Counted from the stretch's first letter, positions 1 through 6,240 are shown. The stretch is DNA of 6,240 nt from UMGS1124 sp045613165 (GCA_045613165.1 JAZLAK010000130.1:1-6240); one strand, 5' to 3'. The notes: a model not told the origin generated them from the sequence alone. Made by a program: numbers and translations.

Positions 1-1292
1 ATTTCTTTTCTACCACTAGGTCTTGTTTTTATATTAGAAACTTCGGTATCTCCATAAATAGTTAGAGCATAAGTTCTAGGTATTGGAGTTGCACTCATTG
101 ATAATATATCTGGATATTCTCCTTTTTCTTTTAGTTTTTGTCTTTGATTTACTCCAAATCGATGTTGTTCATCTGTTATTACTAGTCCTAAGTTTTTAAA
201 TATAACTTCATCATTAATAAGTGAATGTGTTCCAATTATACAATCTATATCTCCATTATTTAATTGTTCTATTATTTTCTTTCTTTGAGGTTTTGAAGTA
301 CTTGATGTTAATAATTCTACTTTTATATCTTTTATTATTTTTTTTATATTATCAAAATGTTGTTGCGCTAATATTTCTGTAGGTGCTAAGAATCCTGATT
401 GATATCCTGATAAATAGTTAGCATATATACTTAAAAATGCTACTATAGTCTTTCCACTTCCTACATCTCCTATTACTATTCTATTCATTCTTTTATTTGA
501 ATTGAAATCATTTGTTATATCGTCTATTGCTTTTCTTTGATCTGTTGTTAGTTCAAATGGTAAAGAGTTTATTAATTCATTTAACTTATCTTTATCAAAT
601 GTTTTTATTATATTAGTTTCATCGTTTTGTCTTTTTAGTTTTAAATAATTTATCTTAAACATAAATTCAAATAGTTCTTTGTATATTAAATGTAATTTAG
701 ATTGTTTTAAAGATGTTAAGTTTGTTGGATTATGTATTTGTTTTAGAGCTATATTTTCATTTATAAAATTATATTTTTCTATTATGTATTCTGGTAAAGT
801 GTTATGTATGCTTACTTTATTTAGTGTATTTAATATTAATGTATTTAATGGTTTGTTTTTTATATTACCTTTTAAATGATATATAGGTTCTATTATAGAA
901 GTATTAAGTGGATTTAATAATATATTACTAGCTGTGAATTTATTTGTTTCTTTATTATATTTACCTATTAAGCATATTTCTTTACCTACTGTTAAATTCT
1001 TTTTTAAGAATCCTCTATTAAATATAGTTACATTTATTAATTTATTTGAAGATATAACTCTAAATGATAAGTAGTTAAAGTTTTTTCTAATATATACTAT
1101 TCTTGGTAAACTTTCTACTATACCATTTATTGTTAATGTTACATTATCAGTAGCATTGTTGATATTCTCAGGATTATAAAAATTATATTTATATGGGTAA
1201 TAATTTATTAAATCATTAATGGTAAATATATTAATTTTGTTTAAATTATCTATTGTTTTTTCACCAATTCCTGGTATATTTTTTAAATCCAT
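1..1292 (-). CDS. recG: ATP-dependent DNA helicase RecG, C-terminus cut by the window edge
   Basis: RecG is a superfamily 2 double-stranded DNA translocase that remodels stalled replication forks and branch-migrates Holliday junctions. The minus frame is open from ATG at 1292 to base 1, giving 430 residues of a protein usually about 670-700 long; the missing part is the second helicase lobe. An N-terminal helix-hairpin-helix-like segment (IPGIGEKTIDNL, residues 6-17) leads into the OB-fold wedge domain that splits branched DNA (about 50-115). The first helicase lobe then shows Walker A GDVGSGKT (275-282), motif Ia APTEILAQQH (303-312), IGTHSLI (353-359), the RecG-type DEQHRFGV box (374-381) and SATPIPRT (400-407). 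GDTEVSNIKTRPSGRKE (414-430) matches the family's link into lobe two. No frameshift or internal stop was found on full translation. The start is supported by an AAGGAG site five bases upstream. Identity is near certain. Confidence 0.97.
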   Translation of the reverse strand, partial: MDLKNIPGIGEKTIDNLNKINIFTINDLINYYPYKYNFYNPENINNATDNVTLTINGIVESLPRIVYIRKNFNYLSFRVISSNKLINVTIFNRGFLKKNLTVGKEICLIGKYNKETNKFTASNILLNPLNTSIIEPIYHLKGNIKNKPLNTLILNTLNKVSIHNTLPEYIIEKYNFINENIALKQIHNPTNLTSLKQSKLHLIYKELFEFMFKINYLKLKRQNDETNIIKTFDKDKLNELINSLPFELTTDQRKAIDDITNDFNSNKRMNRIVIGDVGSGKTIVAFLSIYANYLSGYQSGFLAPTEILAQQHFDNIKKIIKDIKVELLTSSTSKPQRKKIIEQLNNGDIDCIIGTHSLINDEVIFKNLGLVITDEQHRFGVNQRQKLKEKGEYPDILSMSATPIPRTYALTIYGDTEVSNIKTRPSGRKE

Positions 1293-1297
1293 AATAA

Positions 1298-1303
1298 CTC
1301 CTT
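1298..1303 (-). promoter_or_regulatory. Ribosome binding site of recG
   Basis: On the minus strand AAGGAG lies five bases before the ATG at 1290-1292. It is a good Shine-Dalgarno match and fixes the recG start. Confidence 0.85.
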
Positions 1304-1332
1304 AAATTTTTTAACTTTTTTCAAAAAAAGTG

Positions 1333-1361
1333 TTGACAAAATAACCTTTTTACATTAGTAT
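1333..1361 (+). promoter_or_regulatory. Sigma-70-type promoter of a plus-strand small RNA
   Basis: A perfect -35 TTGACA (1333-1338) is followed after exactly 17 bases by TAGTAT (1356-1361), a four-of-six -10 match. The predicted start is near 1367-1369, which is the first base of the hairpin at 1369. It points away from recG and toward the tail of the PFOR gene, so it serves neither coding gene. The neat fit of promoter, 5' hairpin and downstream terminator supports a real unit, but it is inferred from sequence alone. Confidence 0.6.
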
Positions 1362-1362
1362 A
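1357..1362 (-). promoter_or_regulatory. Possible -10 element for recG, overlapping the small-RNA promoter
   Basis: The minus strand reads TATACT here (five of six), which would give recG a leader of roughly 60 bases. No convincing -35 lies 16-18 bases upstream (best is CTTAAA, three of six). recG might instead be reached by read-through from the PFOR gene, because no hairpin followed by a U run is visible on the minus strand between them. Weak call. Confidence 0.25.
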
Positions 1363-1367
1363 TGAAG

Positions 1368-1466
1368 TACCAATTCACTTTAAGAGCGAATTGGTGCTAG
1401 TATCACACTAGCCAACCCCTTTTTATTCTTTGAAGCAGTTCTCAGGGGGACTGCTTCTATTTTTTT
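1368..1466 (+). ncRNA. Putative structured small RNA in the PFOR-recG gap
   Basis: This predicted transcript of about 95-100 nt has three perfect stem-loops. Stem 1 is ACCAATTC (1369-1376) with GAATTGGT (1388-1395). Stem 2 is GCTAGT (1396-1401) with ACTAGC (1407-1412). Stem 3 is the terminator at 1432-1457. Between stems 2 and 3 is an unpaired segment, CAACCCCTTTTTATTCTTT (1413-1431). A C-rich, U-flanked single-stranded stretch is what known Firmicutes regulators such as RsaE/RoxS use to pair with G-rich ribosome binding sites, so a trans-acting regulator is a reasonable guess. It has no usable reading frame: a 12-codon frame from ATG 1362 begins upstream of the predicted start. I see no match to tmRNA, RNase P RNA, SRP RNA or a known riboswitch. 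The 3' end touches the PFOR stop codon on the opposite strand. Confidence 0.5.
1432..1466 (+). terminator. Intrinsic terminator of the plus-strand small RNA
   Basis: GAAGCAGT (1432-1439) pairs perfectly with ACTGCTTC (1450-1457) around a ten-base loop ending in GGGGG, followed by TATTTTTTT. On the minus strand the same hairpin is followed by AAAGAATAAAAA, not by T, so it is a proper intrinsic terminator only for plus-strand transcription. The T run reaches the PFOR stop codon (1465-1467). Confidence 0.75.
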
Positions 1467-4400
1467 ATATTAAATTTTTGTAATATTCATAGCGCTCTTT
1501 AGCGTTATTTTTTTGTATCTCTAATAATTGTTTAGATGATTCTTCATCTTTTAATTTTAGTGAGTTATATCTAACTTCGTTATTTAAGAAGTCTTCATAT
1601 TTTTCAAAGTTAGGTTCTTTAGAATCTATTTCTAATTTACCTTCTTTATATCTCATTAAAATATTATATCCACATTCTACTGATAGTTTTTGTTCGTCTA
1701 ATGAATTTACTAATCCACCTTTTATTCCGTGTTCTATACATGGTGCATATGCAATTATAATTGATGGTCCGTCATGACATTCAGCTTCTATCATTGCTTT
1801 TATTGCTTGCATTGGATTAGCACCTAAACATATTGATGCTACATAAACGTTATCATAGTCAGTTGCTATTTTAAATAAATCTTTCTTTCTTGTTCTTTTT
1901 CCATCTGTAGCGAATTTAGCAACTGCTCCTGCTTTTGTTGATTTTGATGCTTGTCCGCCTGTATTAGAATATACTTCAGTATCTAATACTAATATGTTTA
2001 TATTTTCATTAGATGATAATACTTGGTCTATTCCACTAAATCCAATGTCATATGCCCAACCATCTCCACCTATACACCATACACTTCTTGATTCGATATA
2101 ATTTAATAGATTTTTATCAAAGTTAGTTTGAGATAATTCATCTTTAATAACACTTGTTATTTCATAATTATCTTTATTATCTAACCATTTTTTATATAGT
2201 TCATTATTTGTTTCTTGCAACATAATATTTTCTATTTGTTCTCTTTTTTGTTTATATGATTTCATCATACCAAAGCCAAATTCAGCATTGTCTTCAAATA
2301 GACTATTTGCCCATGGAATGTTATATGGTGTACTTGGACATGATGCTCCATAAATACTTGAACATCCTGTAGCATTTGCAATCATTAATTTATTACCAAA
2401 TAATTGTGTTAATAATTTTATATAAGCAGTTTCTCCACATCCAGCACAAGCTCCATGGAATTCAAATAATGATTTATTTAATTGACTTCCTTTTACAGTA
2501 TTTAGAGGGAATGTATTTTTATTTATATGGTTATTAAATACTTCTCTTTCTAATTCAGTTGTTGTTTCTTTTTCAGTTAGAACTAATGCTTTATTGCCTG
2601 CCTTACCTGGGCATATTTTTGTACATAGTCCACACCCAGTACAATCTTCTTTACTTACAAGTATTGACCAGTTAGTATCTGTACCAAAACATTTAGTATG
2701 TTCTATATCATCTGGTCCATCTATTATAGGTCTTATTACAGCATGTGGACATACAAAAGAACACATTCCACATTGTATACAATTTTCTTTTATCCAATGT
2801 GCATTAGTAGATGATAAATCTCTTTTTTCATATTTAGTATTTCCACCATCTAATATTCCAGTTGAGTAATCTAATAATTCTTTTGTTGATAACTCATTAC
2901 CTTTTCCACAATTTAGTTTTTTTATTATAGTATCTAGATTAGTATTTTCTTTTCTAAAGTTATTATCTATATTAATTTCTTTTAATTCTATATTATTTAT
3001 AGCATTAATATTATTGTTTACTACTTCTTCACCTTTAACACTAAATCTTTTTTTGATTAGATTAGTTAATTTTTCTTTATAGTTTTCTATATTTAATTTA
3101 TCAAGTATTATACTTTCTATAATTATACCTATTCTACCTGGTATTCCATTATTTTTAGATATTGTGTCTGCATCTATTGTATATACTTTAACGTTATTTA
3201 ATTTTATTTTTGATTTTAAACTATTTGGTAGTATTTTGTTTAATGTTTCTTCATCTTTGTTAGTGTTTATTATTAAACTACCATTTTCTTTAATATGTGA
3301 TAATATATCATATTTATTTAAATAATTTTCTTTAGTTACAACTACTACATTAGGATTTGTAAGATAGTATGGCGCCTCTATTTTTTCATTACCGAATCTT
3401 AAGTGAGATATTGTTAATCCACCACTTTTTTTAGAATCATATTCAAAGTATCCTTGAACATATTTTTCTTCACCTATTATTTTTAATAAGTCTTTACTAG
3501 CTCCTACTGAGCCATCTGATCCATAACCATATATTTTTATCTCATCACAATCTAATTTTAAGTTATAAGGGTATTCTTTTAAAGAAGTATTATTTAAATC
3601 ATCTTTTATTCCTATTGTAAAATTATCTTTTAGTTCAGTTTCTAACATTTTATATACGTTATAAATATCGTTCGGTGTTGTATTTTTTCCTGATAGTCCA
3701 TATCTTCCACCTACTATATTTATCTTCATATCTTTAAGAGATGCTAATACATCTAAATATAGTGGAGAGCCTATACTACCTGCTTCATTTGTTCTATCAA
3801 GTACTGCAATATTTTTTACTGTACTAGGTAGGACTTTTTTTAGATATTCAGTACTAAATGGTCTATATAAATGTACTGTTATTAATCCTACATTTTTTAA
3901 GTTATCTACTACTTTTTTAATAGTATCATTTACTGAACCCATTGCTATTATTATGTTTTCAGCTTTATCACTACCATAATAATTAAATGGTTTATAATCT
4001 GTTCCTTGTATTTCATTTATTTTATTCATATATTTTTCTACTATTTCTGGAACATTTTTATAAAAACTATTTCTTGCTTCAGTACATTGGAAATATATAT
4101 CTTCATTTTGTGCTGTACCTCTTGTTATTTTATTACTTGGATGTAATGATTTATTTTTAAACTCAGTTATTTTATCTTGAGGTATAAGACTCATTAATTT
4201 ATCAAAATCTATTTCTTTTATTTTATTTAATTCATGACTAGTTCTAAAGCCATCAAAGAAATGTAAAAATGGTAGAGACGAATCTAATGTTGCTAAATGT
4301 GCTACTGCTGCTAAATCTTGACTTTCTTGTACATTGTTAGATGCTAGCATACAAAAACCAGTTTGTCTTGTAGCATATATATCTTGATGGTCGCCTAAAA

Positions 4401-4758
4401 TACTTAGTGCATGAGTTGCTAATGAACGTGATGCAACATGAATTACGCAAGGTAGCATTTCTCCTGCTATTTTATACATATTTGGTATCATTAATAATAA
4501 ACCTTGACTTGCTGTAAATGTTGTTGCTAATGAACCAGTTATTAAAGCACCATGTAATGCTCCAGCAGCTCCTGCTTCACTTTGCATTTCATATACTTCA
4601 GTTATTTCATTATAAAAGTTCTTTACTTTCTTATTTTTTAATTCATCTATTTCACTAGCCATTGGACTAGACGGAGTTATAGGATATATAAAACTCATTT
4701 CACTAAATTTATAAGCTACATCTGCACATGCAGTATTTCCATCTTTTATTTTGTACAT
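1465..4758 (-). CDS. nifJ: Pyruvate:ferredoxin (flavodoxin) oxidoreductase, single-chain
   Basis: This cytoplasmic enzyme oxidatively decarboxylates pyruvate with CoA to acetyl-CoA and CO2 and passes electrons to ferredoxin or flavodoxin. The 1097 residues carry the full domain order. Domain I (about 1-245) has YPITPSSP (25-32), EMQSEAGAAGA (57-67) and the substrate-side arginine 111 in SRSLATHALS. Domain II is about 265-370. The gamma-like domain is about 408-580 (GSDGSVGA 413-420), followed by the EKR motif (644-646). The two-cluster ferredoxin domain has C660/663/666/670 and C706/709/712/716. The thiamine diphosphate domain has GGDGW (897-901) and SNTGGQ (931-936). The proximal cluster ligands are C771, C774, C799 and C1007. 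All catalytic and cluster residues are present. Length is below the usual 1170-1200 because several loops are shortened. The start matches the family N-terminus, although the Shine-Dalgarno match is poor (GAAAGA, about ten bases upstream). It is transcribed alone, from the promoter at 4782-4810. Confidence 0.98.
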   Translation of the reverse strand: MYKIKDGNTACADVAYKFSEMSFIYPITPSSPMASEIDELKNKKVKNFYNEITEVYEMQSEAGAAGALHGALITGSLATTFTASQGLLLMIPNMYKIAGEMLPCVIHVASRSLATHALSILGDHQDIYATRQTGFCMLASNNVQESQDLAAVAHLATLDSSLPFLHFFDGFRTSHELNKIKEIDFDKLMSLIPQDKITEFKNKSLHPSNKITRGTAQNEDIYFQCTEARNSFYKNVPEIVEKYMNKINEIQGTDYKPFNYYGSDKAENIIIAMGSVNDTIKKVVDNLKNVGLITVHLYRPFSTEYLKKVLPSTVKNIAVLDRTNEAGSIGSPLYLDVLASLKDMKINIVGGRYGLSGKNTTPNDIYNVYKMLETELKDNFTIGIKDDLNNTSLKEYPYNLKLDCDEIKIYGYGSDGSVGASKDLLKIIGEEKYVQGYFEYDSKKSGGLTISHLRFGNEKIEAPYYLTNPNVVVVTKENYLNKYDILSHIKENGSLIINTNKDEETLNKILPNSLKSKIKLNNVKVYTIDADTISKNNGIPGRIGIIIESIILDKLNIENYKEKLTNLIKKRFSVKGEEVVNNNINAINNIELKEINIDNNFRKENTNLDTIIKKLNCGKGNELSTKELLDYSTGILDGGNTKYEKRDLSSTNAHWIKENCIQCGMCSFVCPHAVIRPIIDGPDDIEHTKCFGTDTNWSILVSKEDCTGCGLCTKICPGKAGNKALVLTEKETTTELEREVFNNHINKNTFPLNTVKGSQLNKSLFEFHGACAGCGETAYIKLLTQLFGNKLMIANATGCSSIYGASCPSTPYNIPWANSLFEDNAEFGFGMMKSYKQKREQIENIMLQETNNELYKKWLDNKDNYEITSVIKDELSQTNFDKNLLNYIESRSVWCIGGDGWAYDIGFSGIDQVLSSNENINILVLDTEVYSNTGGQASKSTKAGAVAKFATDGKRTRKKDLFKIATDYDNVYVASICLGANPMQAIKAMIEAECHDGPSIIIAYAPCIEHGIKGGLVNSLDEQKLSVECGYNILMRYKEGKLEIDSKEPNFEKYEDFLNNEVRYNSLKLKDEESSKQLLEIQKNNAKERYEYYKNLI

Positions 4759-4781
4759 GTTATCACATTCTTTCTATAAAT

Positions 4782-4810
4782 ATTATAATATTATACATTT
4801 TAAATTACAA
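4782..4810 (-). promoter_or_regulatory. Likely promoter of the PFOR gene
   Basis: On the minus strand TTGTAA (4805-4810, four of six) and a perfect TATAAT (4782-4787) are 17 bases apart. The predicted start near 4775 leaves a leader of about 16-18 bases. A second TATAAT lies a few bases upstream, inside the spacer, with no good -35. The promoter lies directly after the terminator of the preceding gene, so PFOR appears to be an independent unit. Confidence 0.55.
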
Positions 4811-4812
4811 AT

Positions 4813-4845
4813 AAAAACACATTATTGTTTTTATAATGTGTTTTT
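4813..4845. terminator. Bidirectional hairpin terminator after the 255-residue membrane protein gene
   Basis: A perfect 13-bp inverted repeat (4813-4825 with 4833-4845) encloses a seven-base loop. The stem is AT-rich with a central CAC/GTG and ends in A5/T5 on each side, so either strand yields a hairpin with a U-rich tail. It starts ten bases after the stop codon of the minus-strand gene at 4855-5622 and shields the PFOR promoter from read-through. No plus-strand gene is visible that would need it. Confidence 0.75.
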
Positions 4846-4854
4846 ATATCACTT

Positions 4855-5622
4855 TTAGTCTTCAAATTCACCTGATAAGTCATAACATACTGCATAATTT
4901 GTTGCTTTTCTTTCAATTTCTGTTTCAACTACTTCTGTTCCATTTAAATCTACAGTTTTTAATACATTATATGCTCCGTAATTATCTTTTGTTTGCGTAA
5001 AATAGTACAACTTATCATTATAATATTTCATATCATTATCATAAGAATCGTTTATATAAGTAGTAGTTCCCTTAATAGTATATATAAGTTCGCTATTTTT
5101 AAATATTTTGATATAACCGCAACCCGAATCACAACCTTCGCTATATTGCATTATTAAATAATCATCAATAATTATAATATGCTTTGTATGTCCACATCCT
5201 TCATTAAAATAATCTTCTAATTTAATTTTATTAATTAAAATTTCAAAATGACTACATGCATACCCAAACGCTTCAATATGGTCTTCATCGTATTGAGAAC
5301 AACTTAATGTGTAATCTATATTTTCTTTTTTTAATTTTAAATTTTGAAAATCCTTTTTTAAATCAACGTATTCATTAACATAAAGTTCATGTAAATTAAA
5401 AGATATAATATTTTCATCATTATTTTCAGGATATTTAGTAAATTTTTCTTCTTTTTTTATCATTTCAGTTATAGTTGTTGTTGTATTGTTATTATGATTT
5501 GAAACAGTTTTATCTACTTTTAGAAAGTTATCATAAACTATATAGCCTACTATTCCTAAAATTAAAATTATTATTGCAGTTATTATCCATACTATTTTTT
5601 TACTTTTTTTCTTTTCTTCCAT
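4855..5622 (-). CDS. Single-pass membrane-anchored protein with a six-cysteine outer domain, function unknown
   Basis: I do not recognise this 255-residue protein as a named family. A lysine-rich N-terminus (3-9) precedes one hydrophobic helix (about 10-30); with no cleavage motif or lipobox it should be an uncleaved anchor, with the rest outside. A low-complexity Asn/Thr linker (42-50) and a charged stretch lead to a globular domain from about 72. This holds six cysteines: C108, C123, C143 (in GCGH), C164 and C168 (in GCDSGCG), and C246. They could form disulfides or bind metal. Residues 148-185 and 200-225 look like beta strands ending in turns, perhaps blades of a beta-propeller-like fold (weak inference). 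The start is backed by TAGGAG seven bases upstream. The gene lies behind the G-tract promoter at 5705-5736 and before the terminator at 4813-4845, so it looks monocistronic, possibly with read-through from the gene upstream. Confidence 0.85.
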   Translation of the reverse strand: MEEKKKSKKIVWIITAIIILILGIVGYIVYDNFLKVDKTVSNHNNNTTTTITEMIKKEEKFTKYPENNDENIISFNLHELYVNEYVDLKKDFQNLKLKKENIDYTLSCSQYDEDHIEAFGYACSHFEILINKIKLEDYFNEGCGHTKHIIIIDDYLIMQYSEGCDSGCGYIKIFKNSELIYTIKGTTTYINDSYDNDMKYYNDKLYYFTQTKDNYGAYNVLKTVDLNGTEVVETEIERKATNYAVCYDLSGEFED

Positions 5623-5629
5623 ATTTACT

Positions 5630-5635
5630 CTCCTA
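5630..5635 (-). promoter_or_regulatory. Ribosome binding site of the membrane-anchored protein gene
   Basis: TAGGAG on the minus strand sits seven bases before the ATG at 5620-5622, a strong site that fixes this start. Confidence 0.8.
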
Positions 5636-5669
5636 CTCTATGACTTAATAATAACACAAATATATTTTT

Positions 5670-5694
5670 TATAACATGAAATGACAGTGTTATA
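5670..5694 (-). promoter_or_regulatory. Stem-loop at the 5' end of the membrane-protein transcript
   Basis: TATAACA and TGTTATA (5670-5676 and 5688-5694) form a perfect 7-bp stem with an 11-base loop, beginning about four bases after the predicted start near 5698. The arm at 5687-5693 can alternatively pair with 5651-5657 (ATAACAC/GTGTTAT, also seven pairs), so two exclusive folds are possible. Both stems are mostly A-U and may be chance in such AT-rich DNA. A 5' stem could simply protect the mRNA. Confidence 0.3.
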
Positions 5695-5704
5695 TTATAT
5701 TTAG

Positions 5705-5736
5705 ATTATACCCCCCCCCCCGACTATTTTTGTCAA
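5705..5736 (-). promoter_or_regulatory. Consensus promoter with a G-tract spacer, probably phase-variable
   Basis: On the minus strand TTGACA (5731-5736) and TATAAT (5705-5710) both match the sigma-70/sigma-A consensus perfectly, separated by 20 bases: nine mixed bases and then 11 G next to the -10. The optimal spacing is 17, so this allele should be weak or off, while a tract of 8-9 G would give 17-18 and strong transcription. Slipped-strand changes of a homopolymer between -35 and -10 are the established switch for Neisseria porA and the Mycoplasma hyorhinis vlp genes. The predicted start near 5698 leaves a 5' leader of about 75 bases before the membrane-protein gene. The hexamers are seen directly; the switching is inferred. 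Confidence 0.8.
5711..5721. repeat. Homopolymer tract of 11 C (G on the minus strand)
   Basis: Eleven consecutive C on the plus strand in a region that is otherwise about 80% A+T. With C near 10-15% of bases, a run this long is not expected by chance anywhere in a bacterial genome. It forms the -10-proximal half of the promoter spacer described at 5705-5736. The exact count may vary between cells or be misread by sequencing. Confidence 0.95.
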
Positions 5737-5751
5737 TATTAGGAAGTGAAG

Positions 5752-6240
5752 TTAGTTAATCATTTTAAATATAGGATCATATGAGTTTTCATAAATTAAT
5801 AAGTCTTTGTTTAGTTTGTTTCTCATTTCTTTATTTGAAGTTATTAAGAGAGTATTGTCCTCTATTCTTTTTATATCTTTTTTATTTTTTAAATCTATAT
5901 AATAACTAGTGTTATCTTTAAAATATATTCCTGTATCTTTCCATATAGAAAGTATTGGATTATGTATATCTTTATATAAATCTTCTTCATATATAAGTTT
6001 ATAGTTAGAGAAACCTAAATTATATAGTACAAATTTTAAGATATAAAGATTAGTTTCACAATATAATTTATTAATTAGAATATATATTTTATTTTGTATA
6101 AACATATTAGATAGTTTGTATTTATTAATAGTATTTTTTAAACTCTCTGTAAGTTCTTTATAGTTTGTTATGAAGTTATTTTCTAGTATTTTATTTGTTT
6201 TAGAATCGTTTGTTAGTTTTACAAAAATATGACCTTCATT
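5752..6240 (-). CDS. Hypothetical protein, N-terminus beyond the window
   Basis: The minus frame is open from the window edge to TAA at 5752-5754, showing the last 162 residues. A methionine codon at 6103-6105 is not the likely start: the frame continues upstream without a stop for 45 more codons with the same character, and no Shine-Dalgarno site precedes that ATG. The product is Lys/Asn/Ile-rich and soluble, with no membrane segment in the visible part. A helix (about 24-43 of the visible part) is followed by a strand-helix-strand pattern (KIYILINKLY, then VLYNLGFSNYKLIYEE) and a beta-rich stretch (YFKDNTSYYIDL), a pattern seen in actin-like ATPase folds among others. I cannot assign a family. 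No terminator lies after the stop, so its transcript could continue into the membrane-protein gene. Confidence 0.75.
   Translation of the reverse strand, partial: NEGHIFVKLTNDSKTNKILENNFITNYKELTESLKNTINKYKLSNMFIQNKIYILINKLYCETNLYILKFVLYNLGFSNYKLIYEEDLYKDIHNPILSIWKDTGIYFKDNTSYYIDLKNKKDIKRIEDNTLLITSNKEMRNKLNKDLLIYENSYDPIFKMIN

Noticed and set aside
679..879. Plus-strand open frame of 66 codons
   Set aside because: It lies wholly antisense to recG, which is intact and family-matched through this stretch, and has no ribosome binding site or recognisable features. It is a by-product of AT-rich coding DNA.
1315..1330. CTTTTTTCAAAAAAAG-like AT hairpin upstream of recG
   Set aside because: A pure A/T stem with a two-base loop is not stable or specific enough to call a terminator or regulatory element.
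1362..1400. A 12-codon leader peptide frame (ATG 1362 to TAG) at the head of the small RNA
   Set aside because: The ATG overlaps the -10 element and precedes the predicted transcription start, and no ribosome binding site is present. The frame is more simply explained as hairpin sequence.
1432..1457. Terminator hairpin as the PFOR terminator on the minus strand
   Set aside because: Downstream on the minus strand the bases are AAAGAATAAAAA with no U run, so it is unlikely to stop PFOR transcription as an intrinsic terminator.
2594..2869. Plus-strand open frame of 91 codons
   Set aside because: It is antisense to the PFOR ferredoxin and EKR region; its Pro/His/Cys-rich sequence is the complement of the cluster motifs and there is no promoter or Shine-Dalgarno site.
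5752..6105. A complete 117-residue gene starting at ATG 6105
   Set aside because: The frame stays open to the window edge with the same composition and no Shine-Dalgarno site precedes that ATG, so a longer, truncated gene is more likely.

Overview
The window comes from a very AT-rich genome (roughly a quarter G+C by eye). All genes lie on the minus strand, every visible stop is TAA, arginine is mostly AGA, and tryptophan is encoded by TGG. No TGA is read through, so this is the standard bacterial code and not the Mycoplasma code. A single-chain pyruvate:ferredoxin oxidoreductase (PFOR) marks an anaerobe. The gene set and base composition fit a low-GC Bacillota bacterium, such as a gut Bacilli or Clostridia lineage; this assignment is an inference and is not closer than phylum level.

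Layout in minus-strand transcription order, from the right edge. A gene of unknown function enters from beyond the window and stops at 5752. Only 15 bases after its stop codon comes a promoter with perfect consensus hexamers, TTGACA and TATAAT, whose 20-base spacer contains a run of 11 G (11 C on the plus strand, 5711-5721). It drives a 255-residue single-pass membrane protein with a six-cysteine outer domain (4855-5622). A 13-bp hairpin terminator (4813-4845) closes that unit. PFOR follows (1465-4758) from its own promoter at 4782-4810. A short intergenic region (1293-1464) then precedes recG, which starts at 1292 and runs off the left edge with 430 residues visible.

Two things stand out. 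The G-tract promoter has the architecture of a phase-variable switch: gain or loss of G residues would change the -35/-10 distance (20 now, 17 with 8 G) and so turn an exposed surface protein up or down. The PFOR-recG gap holds a plus-strand unit with no ORF: a TTGACA-17-TAGTAT promoter, two hairpins, a single-stranded CCCC-plus-U stretch, and a strong intrinsic terminator. This looks like an undescribed small RNA of about 95-100 nt.

PFOR (central energy metabolism) and recG (recombination and fork repair) are ordinary housekeeping genes. There is no sign of a mobile element, CRISPR array, tRNA or rRNA. No gene-free stretch exceeds about 175 bases.
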